From positions 1 through 11,161 of the forward strand of contig DAOTVD010000358.1 in the NCBI GenBank assembly GCA_034437075.1: a stretch of 11,161 bases of DNA, given 5' to 3'. The position numbers and the translations under genes were made by a program. This document shows positions 1 through 7,400 of the stretch, piece by piece; position 1 is the first letter of the stretch; each line of letters starts with the position of its first letter. The notes below the pieces were generated by a model that was not told where the DNA came from, did no database searches, and worked only from the letters and a program-made list of their open reading frames with translations. This DNA comes from DAOTVD01 sp034437075. Lineage in GTDB: Bacteria > Chloroflexota > Anaerolineae > Aggregatilineales > J027.

Positions 1-540
1 ATAGACCAGGCACGCTAGCCCGCCCACGCGCCAGGCAATATGCCGCCAACCCCGCCCCGCATCCACGGCCCGCAAGACCAGCCACATACCCAGCAAAAAA
101 AAGACATACGCATGGTGATAGGGCAGCATGATGAGTTCGAAGCCCACTTGATAGGCCGGAAATACCACCGTAATCAACGCGATGAACACATTCTCGGTGC
201 GCGTCAAAAAGTTGAATTGCATGCCCACCCGGTAGACCAACAAGCCCGTCAGCAGAATCCCCAAAAAGCCGAACAGCTTATGCCCCAAGATCACGCCGCC
301 CACTTGCCCGGCCACCCAATGTTGGTAAGCGCGGATGGGGTAACCCCAGCGGTCGAACGTCCAAAAGAGCGTTTCCCAATCGTTATCGACCATGGGCCAA
401 TAGACATGTATCCAGCCATCCCAATACACACCATCGTTGAGCAAAATCAGCCCATGCGCCAGCAGGGCCACCAAAGCAATCAGCCAGTAATGTGGATGCA
501 CGCGCGTAGCGAGGCCCAGCAACGGATTAGAGGAGCGCAT
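1..540 (-). CDS. Polytopic membrane protein, N-terminal part (GT-C-like fold possible)
   Basis: An open frame starts with ATG at 540 and continues for 180 codons off the left edge without a stop, so the C-terminus is missing. Hydrophobic segments that look like membrane helices lie at about residues 18-34, 80-103, 116-134 and 143-158. Between the first two is a long loop rich in Trp, Tyr and Asp (NDGVYWDGWIHVYW at about 35-48). A first external loop with acidic residues after helix 1 is reminiscent of GT-C glycosyltransferases that use lipid-linked sugars, but no diagnostic motif is complete, so this is only a suggestion. An eight-T run in the gene (residues about 147-149, Phe-Phe-Leu) keeps the frame. 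The ribosome binding site is weak (AGGAT about 9 nt before ATG). It is transcribed away from the FHA gene at 726. The reading frame is well supported; the function is not. Confidence 0.7.
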   Translation of the reverse strand, partial: MRSSNPLLGLATRVHPHYWLIALVALLAHGLILLNDGVYWDGWIHVYWPMVDNDWETLFWTFDRWGYPIRAYQHWVAGQVGGVILGHKLFGFLGILLTGLLVYRVGMQFNFLTRTENVFIALITVVFPAYQVGFELIMLPYHHAYVFFLLGMWLVLRAVDAGRGWRHIAWRVGGLACLVY

Positions 541-583
541 AAGAGGTATCCTATTTTGGCATTTAAGGTTTTTCTGCGAGCGC

Positions 584-589
584 ATTATA
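584..589 (-). promoter_or_regulatory. Candidate -10 element for the membrane protein gene
   Basis: The minus strand reads a perfect TATAAT here, about 44 bases upstream of the ATG at 540. The sequence at the expected -35 distance (around 607-612, CTACCC) does not match the consensus, so the call rests on the -10 and on its position in a divergent spacer. Confidence 0.4.
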
Positions 590-663
590 TCACCTGGCCC
601 CAAAAAGGGTAGCGTGCCCTGGCGGCCATGGCGCGGGGGCGATTTTCTGGGCTGGTCTGCGGC

Positions 664-692
664 TTGTTTCACTCGGCGGAAATGACTATCAT
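664..692 (+). promoter_or_regulatory. Candidate sigma70-type promoter for the FHA gene
   Basis: TTGTTT at 664-669 and TATCAT at 687-692 are separated by 17 bp. The -10 matches the consensus at five of six positions, the -35 at three. Transcription would start near 699, leaving a leader of about 27 nt before the ATG at 726. The rest of the 541-725 spacer shows nothing else that can be supported. Confidence 0.4.
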
Positions 693-725
693 CAAGGGCA
701 GGTTCAGCTTGAGAAGACCCGACTT

Positions 726-1289
726 ATGGAAACACTTATTCTGATTATGGTGGCGCTGGTCGTGGGCATGGTAGTGGGGAGTGGCGTCTTGTTGGCGGCT
801 TTTGTGGTGGTGTTGCCGCGCTTAAATCGCGCGAGCGCGTCATCGCGCCGCCCAGACCTGGCCGAGTATAAGACCGCGCAAGAAAACACCACGCCGGCCG
901 CCCAGGAAATCGCGTCCGTGCCGCCGCCCCCCCCCACTGCCGAGGCGATCCAGGCGTTGGGGCCATCGACCATCGGCCCCGGCACAGCCAAGCCCTATCT
1001 AGAAGGCATCGGCGGGATGGTCGCTCAGCGGACGTTTGCCCTGGACAACGACGAAACGATCATTGGCCGCTCGCGCGTGTGCGATCTGCAATTGGAAGAC
1101 CCCAAAATCAGCCGCCAGCACGCCATGCTGCGTTTGTACAAAGGCCACTATTTTCTGCAAGATATGCAAAGCTCACGCGGGACGCAGGTCAACGACCAGA
1201 GCATCGAAACCCATCATTTACAGGATGGCGACCAAATCCGCATGGGGGATTCGGTGTTCGTGTTTCACTTACCCCAGTCGGGCGGTTGA
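726..1289 (+). CDS. Membrane-anchored FHA-domain protein
   Basis: A 187-residue protein. Residues about 4-30 form one strongly hydrophobic helix, followed by basic residues (PRLNRASASSRR), which predicts an N-out, C-in anchor. Residues about 35-90 are a flexible linker rich in Ala and Pro (five prolines at 66-70). Residues about 95-182 are a complete FHA domain: Gly114-Arg115 after strand 3, the SRQH motif at 129-132, and SSRGTQVN at 149-156. These are the positions that bind phosphothreonine peptides in the family, so the cytoplasmic face probably docks a threonine-phosphorylated partner; the partner is unknown. The ATG at 726 places the helix at the very N-terminus, although the ribosome site (GAGAAG, 9 nt away) is modest. 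The last 25 bp, including the stop, overlap the end of the convergent VWA-FHA gene. The domain assignment is firm; the biological role is not known. Confidence 0.88.
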   Translation: METLILIMVALVVGMVVGSGVLLAAFVVVLPRLNRASASSRRPDLAEYKTAQENTTPAAQEIASVPPPPPTAEAIQALGPSTIGPGTAKPYLEGIGGMVAQRTFALDNDETIIGRSRVCDLQLEDPKISRQHAMLRLYKGHYFLQDMQSSRGTQVNDQSIETHHLQDGDQIRMGDSVFVFHLPQSGG

Positions 1290-3541
1290 TCGGCCCGCGC
1301 GACGCGCAAGAGCGTCGAGCCCACGCGCAACTTATCCCCCATACGCAAGGTGTACTCAGTATCCGCCGTGAGCAACACCCCGTTGATTTCCGACGGATGG
1401 CTGGCTTGCCAATCCGTGAAATACAGCCCTTTTTCGCTGACGATCAAGGTCGCGTGGTAGCGGCTAACGCTCTCATCCGACAGTTGCAGCGTGTTGGAAC
1501 GATGCCGCCCTAGCGTATTCTCGCCTTTGTACAGCGGATATTGCGCGCCGTCTTCGCTCACCAGCATATAGGGCGAGGGCGTGCGCGGCGCTTGTGGCGT
1601 ATTCGTCGCGGTGGGGTCGAGCGGCGGCACCAGGCCGGTTTGCGCTAGTGTGCCGGTGTCGTCTATAGCGGATGCTTCGTCATCGGCGTCGGCATCGGTA
1701 TCATCCTCCGGCGTAAAAGCCGCGCTAGCGGGGAGGGCCTCGCCCTGGAAGGACGGCGCGCCATAGACCCCCGGCCCCGTGCGCCGCCGTCCTCGCCAGA
1801 TAAACAACCCGCCCACGATGCCTATCGCCAGCCCCAGCCCGGCGATAAAGGCCACAAAGACGAGCACCAGCCCGGCGTCAGGGCTTGCTTCTTCTAGCGC
1901 ATCCTCGCCCAGGGTGATGAAAATTTCGGTTTCATCCAAGGCCGTCCCGCCGCTATCATCCTGGGCGCGCACGCCGATCACTACCGGGCCGGATGTCGCC
2001 GGGCGCCAGTCGAAGCGCACTTCATCACTCGGCCCGCCGAGTTGCACATCTACCTCGGCGCCATCCGCCAACAAGCTGACCACTTGCACCCGTTCCGCCG
2101 CGCCGACGCGCGCGCGAATCGTGACATCCGCGCCCAGCGGAACGGATTCCGGCGGATCGAGCAAGCGCACGGCCAGGGCTTCCTCTGCTGTGATACGCGC
2201 TTCGGCTTGGGCGACATTCCCGGCGCTATCTTCGGCCTCGGCCACCAGCCGAAAATCGCCAGCGGGCACCATCCCCGGCTCGATGTCCAGGGTCGGCGCA
2301 TCCGGCGCTACATCGCCCAGCGATACCCGCCCGCCGGCCTGGTCAATCGCGAAGACGCGCAACGCGGTAATTTGCCCCGCGCGGCTTTCGGCCTCCAAAC
2401 GCAGGGTATAAGGCAGCGTCAACGTATCGCCATCCCGCACGGCGGCGAAATCTACCCGCAAGGCCGGGTCTCCGGCGACGAAGGTCGCGCGCTGGGGCGG
2501 CAAGGGCACGCCCGCGAGCGTAACGGTCACGTTCAGGCCGCGCGTTTGCCCATCCGGCGGCAGGGGTGATGTCAGCGTCAGGCGATATTCGTTTTGCAAG
2601 AGCGGCACCAAGGCGCTGGCCATAATCGGCAAGGCTTCGTCATCCGTGTAGACGCCGTCGCGCTCGCTGGCCGCCGTGCCGAAGGTCACGCCCCCGGTCG
2701 CCTCCGTAATGGCGCTCAGTTCGGGCGGCAGATTCGGCGGGTTGGGCGGGATGCCGTCGTCTTCGTATTCAAAATACAGGCCATACAGCGCGATATTCGC
2801 TTCTAGGGCGCGCGTTAGGATGTCCGTTTCGCTGAGGTCGCCGCTGGCCCCGCCTGGGCTAACATCCGTCATGATGATCGCGACGCGGCGGGTATCGGGC
2901 GGGGCGTTTTCCAGTTGAGTCAGGGCCGCGCCGACGCCATCCCAAAAGACATTGCCGCTGACGCCCTCGCGGATGGTCAGGCGGCGCAAAATGCGCGGGA
3001 TACGCGCAGGGTCTTCATCCAGCGGCGCGATAACCTGCACGGTGTCGTCGTCCATGATGATAATCCCCAGGCGATCTGCCGGGCTCAGGCCGTCGATGAG
3101 CACTTCCACCGCCGCGATCTGATTATCGAGTTCTACGCGGCTGACGCTCCCGGTTAAATCCAACACAGCAGAGAGGCTCAGCGGGCGCGGCGCGCGGCTC
3201 AGACTGCCGAGGGTCAGCGTTTCGCCCGTATCCGCCGCCACGAAGAAATCATCCAGGGTCAGGCCCAGCACGGGCGTCTCGCGTGCGGCATCCACAATGC
3301 CGACATACACCTCAATCTGCGGGTAGGCGCTGTCGTCCACGGCCAGGATGTTGACATCCGGCTGGGTGCCGTCTTGCGCGCTAGCGGGCGCTAGCGGAGC
3401 CGCGAACAGGCTCGCGAACATGAGCAACAGCATATAGGCGCGAAACCTGCATACCCCACCCCAACCCCGCCCCGAATTCGGGGGGCGCGGAGAGGGGGGT
3501 ATACATACATCAGCGTCAACGTCAAAATGTGCGCGTTGCAT
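1265..3541 (-). CDS. VWA - Ig-like - TM - FHA membrane protein
   Basis: From the ATG at 3541 the protein has 758 residues. Residues 37-55 form a signal peptide core with a likely cleavage after Ala-Ser-Ala55. A von Willebrand A domain spans about 120-315: its metal site reads DLTGS (Asp128, Thr130, Ser132, Thr replacing the first Ser of DxSxS), with Thr225-Asp226 in the third loop. Residues about 320-545 look like Ig-like beta domains. A helix at about 556-580 crosses the membrane and is followed by an Arg-rich stop-transfer segment, an acidic Asp/Ala linker (612-628) and a cytoplasmic FHA domain at about 660-750 (Gly678-Arg679, SRYH at 693-696, Ser717, Asn720-Gly721). The layout suggests binding outside the cell linked to phosphothreonine docking inside. 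Start: AAAGGAG lies 8 nt before 3541 and TGATG joins it to rsmH, but the first 36 residues are atypical and partly repeat-encoded. The ATG at 3433 (residue 37) is a serious alternative. Confidence 0.85.
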   Translation of the reverse strand: MQRAHFDVDADVCIPPSPRPPNSGRGWGGVCRFRAYMLLLMFASLFAAPLAPASAQDGTQPDVNILAVDDSAYPQIEVYVGIVDAARETPVLGLTLDDFFVAADTGETLTLGSLSRAPRPLSLSAVLDLTGSVSRVELDNQIAAVEVLIDGLSPADRLGIIIMDDDTVQVIAPLDEDPARIPRILRRLTIREGVSGNVFWDGVGAALTQLENAPPDTRRVAIIMTDVSPGGASGDLSETDILTRALEANIALYGLYFEYEDDGIPPNPPNLPPELSAITEATGGVTFGTAASERDGVYTDDEALPIMASALVPLLQNEYRLTLTSPLPPDGQTRGLNVTVTLAGVPLPPQRATFVAGDPALRVDFAAVRDGDTLTLPYTLRLEAESRAGQITALRVFAIDQAGGRVSLGDVAPDAPTLDIEPGMVPAGDFRLVAEAEDSAGNVAQAEARITAEEALAVRLLDPPESVPLGADVTIRARVGAAERVQVVSLLADGAEVDVQLGGPSDEVRFDWRPATSGPVVIGVRAQDDSGGTALDETEIFITLGEDALEEASPDAGLVLVFVAFIAGLGLAIGIVGGLFIWRGRRRTGPGVYGAPSFQGEALPASAAFTPEDDTDADADDEASAIDDTGTLAQTGLVPPLDPTATNTPQAPRTPSPYMLVSEDGAQYPLYKGENTLGRHRSNTLQLSDESVSRYHATLIVSEKGLYFTDWQASHPSEINGVLLTADTEYTLRMGDKLRVGSTLLRVARADQPPDWGK
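3448..3505. repeat. 58-bp imperfect palindrome, probable REP- or MITE-like interspersed repeat
   Basis: The element is centred on GAATTC (3474-3479). The inner arms CCCCGAATTCGGGG are perfect, and the outer ends read TGTATACCCC and GGGGTATGCA on the minus strand (nine of ten pair). The middle of the arms is C-rich on one side and G-rich on the other, with several mismatches. It lies inside the first 36 codons of the longer VWA frame, where it encodes Pro/Gly/Arg-rich low-complexity sequence. No second copy was seen in the window, so its repeat status is inferred from structure and base composition. Confidence 0.6.
3498..3525 (-). promoter_or_regulatory. Candidate internal promoter for the VWA-FHA gene
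   Basis: The minus strand reads TTGACG (3525-3520), a 16-bp spacer and TATACC (3503-3498); a second TTGACG directly abuts the first (3519-3514). The matches are five of six and four of six. Transcription would begin near 3491, inside the palindrome and upstream of the ATG at 3433. If it is active, only the shorter start could be used from that transcript. Confidence 0.3.
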
Positions 3542-4494
3542 CAGGCCATCTCCTTTGGCGGCAGTTTTTCCAGCACGCGCAGTTTAGCACTGCGCGCGCG
3601 CGAGTTAGCCGCGATTTCCTCGGCGCTGGGCGTCACGGGCTTGCGCGTGATGAGCCGCGCTCGGGCCGGGCGTTCGATGCGCTGTACGGGCACCTCTGGT
3701 GGGGGGTAATGGTCGCGCGCTGCGTCTTTGAAAATCTCTTTCACGATGCGGTCTTCCAGGCTATGAAAACTGATGACGGCCAGCCGTCCGCCCGGCTTCA
3801 AGCAATCAATCAGCGGATTCAGGGCGCGTTCCAGCGTGCCGAGTTCGTCATTCACCGCGATGCGCAGGGCCTGAAAACTGCGTGTGGCGGGGTGAATGTG
3901 GCGTTGATGGGGGGGGGTGCGGCTCGCGCCCGCGATGACCTCCGCGAGGGCTTGCGTATCGTGGATGGGCCGCGCGCGCACAATCGCGGCGGCAATGCGG
4001 CGGCTGTCGCGTTCTTCGCCATACTGATAGAGCAGGTCGGCCAGGTCGCGCTCGGGCCAGGTATTCACCAACATGGCGGCGGTGGGATGATCGGCGGCGG
4101 TGGCGTCAAAGCGCATATCCAGCGCGCCAGGCAGCCGGAAGGCAAAACCGCGTTCGGGCGTGTCCAGTTGCATGGAGGACAAACCCAGGTCTAGCACGAT
4201 GCCATCGGGTTGTAAACCCTGCGCGGCCAGGAGGCCCGGCAAAGCTTCGTAACTGGCGTGATGAATCGTCAAACGCTCGGCATCAGCGGCCAGGCGCGCG
4301 CGCGCCGTCGCGATGGCCCCCGCGTCCCGATCCGTGGCGATCACTCGATGCGCCGGATGAGCCGCTAGCAGCGCTGCCGTATGCCCGCCCGCGCCCAGCG
4401 TGCCATCCGCCCACAGCCCACCCACGACCGCCCCCGCGCGCAGGCTCGCCAGCACCTCATCCGGCAAGACCGAAATATGCGGCGGGGAATTCAT
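3541..4494 (-). CDS. rsmH: 16S rRNA (cytosine(1402)-N(4))-methyltransferase RsmH
   Basis: This 317-residue protein is a full-length RsmH (MraW); the E. coli protein has 313. It transfers a methyl group from S-adenosylmethionine to N4 of C1402 in the decoding centre of 16S rRNA and acts in the cytoplasm. The family signatures are all present in order: HISVLPDEVL at 6-15, the SAM-binding loop DGTLGAGGHT at 30-39, DRD at 55-57, LDLGLSS at 101-107, DMRFD at 126-130, HPATRSFQALRIAVNDEL at 201-218, VISFHSLEDRIVK at 240-252 and NSRARSAKLR at 297-306. The start at 4494 overlaps the kinase stop as ATGA, which implies translational coupling. A nine-C run codes for Thr-Pro-Pro near residue 193 without breaking the frame. 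The usual neighbours mraZ, ftsL, ftsI and mur genes are absent here. Identification is very secure. Confidence 0.98.
   Translation of the reverse strand: MNSPPHISVLPDEVLASLRAGAVVGGLWADGTLGAGGHTAALLAAHPAHRVIATDRDAGAIATARARLAADAERLTIHHASYEALPGLLAAQGLQPDGIVLDLGLSSMQLDTPERGFAFRLPGALDMRFDATAADHPTAAMLVNTWPERDLADLLYQYGEERDSRRIAAAIVRARPIHDTQALAEVIAGASRTPPHQRHIHPATRSFQALRIAVNDELGTLERALNPLIDCLKPGGRLAVISFHSLEDRIVKEIFKDAARDHYPPPEVPVQRIERPARARLITRKPVTPSAEEIAANSRARSAKLRVLEKLPPKEMA
3550..3556 (-). promoter_or_regulatory. Strong ribosome binding site for the VWA-FHA gene, within the rsmH end
   Basis: The minus strand reads AAAGGAG here, 8 nt before the ATG at 3541, and lies within the last codons of rsmH (Lys-Glu of PPKEMA). 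With the TGATG junction it is the main argument for the long VWA start. It could also be a chance product of the rsmH codons. Confidence 0.5.
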
Positions 4495-7400
4495 CGCACC
4501 AGCGCCGGGTGCACGGGCAACACGAACGTAAACGTACTGCCCTCGCCAACGTCGCTATCCACCCAGATGCGCCCGCCCATCAGTTCGATGAGGCGTTTGC
4601 AGATGGCCAGGCCCAGGCCCGTCCCGCCATATTCGCGCGTGGTGCTGCCATCCACCTGGCGGAACTCATCAAAGATGATGAGTTGGTCTTCAATGCGGAT
4701 ACCAATGCCGGTATCCGCCACGCTAACCCAGATCACATGTTGGGTGGGTTTTTCACCGGGTTCGGGCGCCAGCACGACCTCCTCTTTGGCTTGCGCTGTG
4801 ACGGTCACGCCGCCCGTTTTGGTGAACTTGACCGCGTTGCCGACCAGGTTGGTGATCACCTGGCGGACGCGCACCGTATCGCCATGGGCTTTGGGCAAAT
4901 CGTCGGGGATGTCGCTTTTTAGGTAGATGTGTTTGGCCTGGGCTTGGCTTTCCATGCGGTGCAACACGTTATGAATCTCGATGCGCAAGTCCACGCTTTC
5001 GAGTTTGATCTCCATACGCCCAGCGTCGATCTTGGAAATATCGAGCAAGTCATCAATCAAAGATAGCAAGTCTCGGCCATTGTTATTGATGCGCTCGATA
5101 CGGCTGCGCTGCTTCTCGTTCAAGTCGCCATAGATGCCCCCCAGCAACGTCTCAGAGAAGCCCAGAATGCTGTTCATGGGCGTGCGTAGCTCGTGAGAGA
5201 TATTGGCCAAGAATTGGCTTTTCAGGCGGTTGGCTTCGGCCAGTTCGCGCGCGCGGTCTTCTAGCGCCTGGAACAAATCCGCGTTATCCAGCGCGATAGC
5301 AATCTGGCTGGCTAAGAGTTGCGCGACCTCTAAATCCTCGTCCGCGAAACGATGGCCCGGCGTGCGGCTATACAGCACCAGATCACCGAATTGGCGCAAG
5401 CCCTTCACCAATGGCAGCACCAGGGCCGCGTGCAAGCCCTCCGTTTTGGTCAATTCGAGTTGTGTCGCGCTGCCGGGGCCGGCTTGCAAATCGGGGTGAT
5501 ACACGGGCGCGCGGCGCTGGTTCTCGTCCATGGCTTCGAATGCGGTTGGCGAGACGGTCGGCACGCGCCGTTCGGCGATGAAATGCTCCGAGAGGCCATA
5601 CGCGGCGCTGATGACGTTAATCGAGCCGGTTTCGTCGGGCATGGTCACCGCCACCGCATCCGCATCGAAGATTTCGGCGGCCTCTTGCACCACCAAATCC
5701 AGCAGATTGGGCAACACCAATTCGGAGGAAATGAGCCGCCCGGAGGTCTGCAAGCGTTCCATCTGTTGCAAGCGGCGCTGTTCGCGCTCCGAGAGGCGCA
5801 CGTTGTCTAGCGCGATAGCGGCTTGGTTGGTCAGCGATTCGAGCAATTGAATGTCGGACATATTAAAGATGACAGGCGAATCCGCCGAGACTTCCATCAC
5901 GCCGATGATATTCCCTCGAAACTGAATGGGGATAATGGCCACGGCTATAGATTGGTCGATGAGCATCAACAGTTCGAGTTGGCTACCGGTTTGGGTGATG
6001 GTATCCGCCACGGTGTAAACGCTTTCGCCCTGGGCAATGGCCCGCCGGATGAGCCGCCCGGCTTTGCTATCGTGGTGCAATTGGCCCAGCACCATCTGGT
6101 CGAACGTGCGGGTCGTCAGGTGTTGTTCGGCCAGGCGGAAGGTCTGGCCGTCTTCTAACGTCATCACCAGCGTGTTAGCCGCGCTCAGGGCATCGTGCAC
6201 CCATTGGGTGAACAAGCGCAGCACCTCTTGGGTGGTGTTGACCGCCGTAATCGCCAGCGTGACCTGGTTCAGCAGCGCTTGTTCGGTGGCACGGCGTTGG
6301 GCCTCTTGGAATAGCCGCGCATTTTCGACCGCAATGGCCGCCTGGGCGATGAGCGTTTGCGCCAGGCGTTCGTCATCCCGCGAGAAACGGCGCGCGCGGC
6401 GGTGCTCGGCCCAGCGCACCAAGCCGATGATGCGCTTACCGATGGTCATGGGCACCAAGAGTTCGCTCTGGTCGTTGTTCAGGCGCAGTTGGCTCAGGCG
6501 CGCGTCGGGCGCGTGTTGGTCATCCACATAAGTGGTCACCACGCGCCGCGTATTGATGACATCGCGGATGGCATGAAATTTGGCGATTTGGTACGACGAG
6601 CCGACTTTCAGCGTCGAGGGGCGCGTTTCGGTGGTGGGCAGATGATAATCCGCCTCGATGCGCACCCGCTCGCGGATGGGGTCATAGAGGGCCACGCTAC
6701 ACGACGATGTATCCAGGGCGCGGCTCATGTGGCGCGCGACGGCCTGCACCAGTTCGTCGTATTCCAGAATCGCGGTCAGGTCTTGGCCGATCTGATGCAC
6801 GATGCCCTGTTCGAGCAAACGCCGCTGAGCCTGGTTGTATAGCTTGGCATTATCCACGGCGATGCTGATCTGCGACGCCAGGCTTTCTAGGGCCAGCAAG
6901 TCCGTTTGGCTGAAGGCGTTGGGCGCCTGGCCCAAAATTTCGATGGCGCCGAAAATGCTCGTGCCGTGTTTTAGGGGCACCACCAACCCACTATGCAGGG
7001 CCTCGTGGCCTGCCAGCAGCATATAATCGGGGTCTTGATGCACATCCGCCACCAAGATGGACGCGCGCTCGCGCACGGCACGCCCCACTAGACCCACATC
7101 CAGGCCGGATTCAAAGCCTGGTTCGAGCATGTGCTCGGGGTTGGTAGCCGCCGACGCTTGGCAGACCAGCGCGGTATCCTCCGCATTCAGCAAAAAGATA
7201 TACACTGTGTCGTAACCCAGCGTATCATGCACATTATCGACCACCTTGCGCATCAGGCCGCGCAGATCGAGCGTGGCGGTAAGTTCCTGGGCGATGACGT
7301 TAATCAGCGACATCAGATCGGCGCGTTGGCGTTCTTCGGCAAAGAGTTGCACGCTTTGCACGCCCACAGCCAATTGGCTAGCGATGGCCAAGCCCAGATC

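Noticed and set aside
40..612. A 190-codon plus-strand open frame at the left edge
   Set aside because: Its product is rich in Gln, His and Pro with no domain pattern. The opposite strand encodes a coherent polytopic membrane protein starting at 540, so this is an antisense shadow.
704..991. A 95-codon minus-strand open frame over the start of the FHA gene
   Set aside because: It lies opposite the clear membrane helix and linker of the FHA protein and looks like low-complexity antisense sequence.
3529..4194. A 221-codon plus-strand open frame opposite rsmH
   Set aside because: rsmH is unambiguous on the minus strand. Long antisense frames are expected in GC-rich genes, and this one shows no domain.
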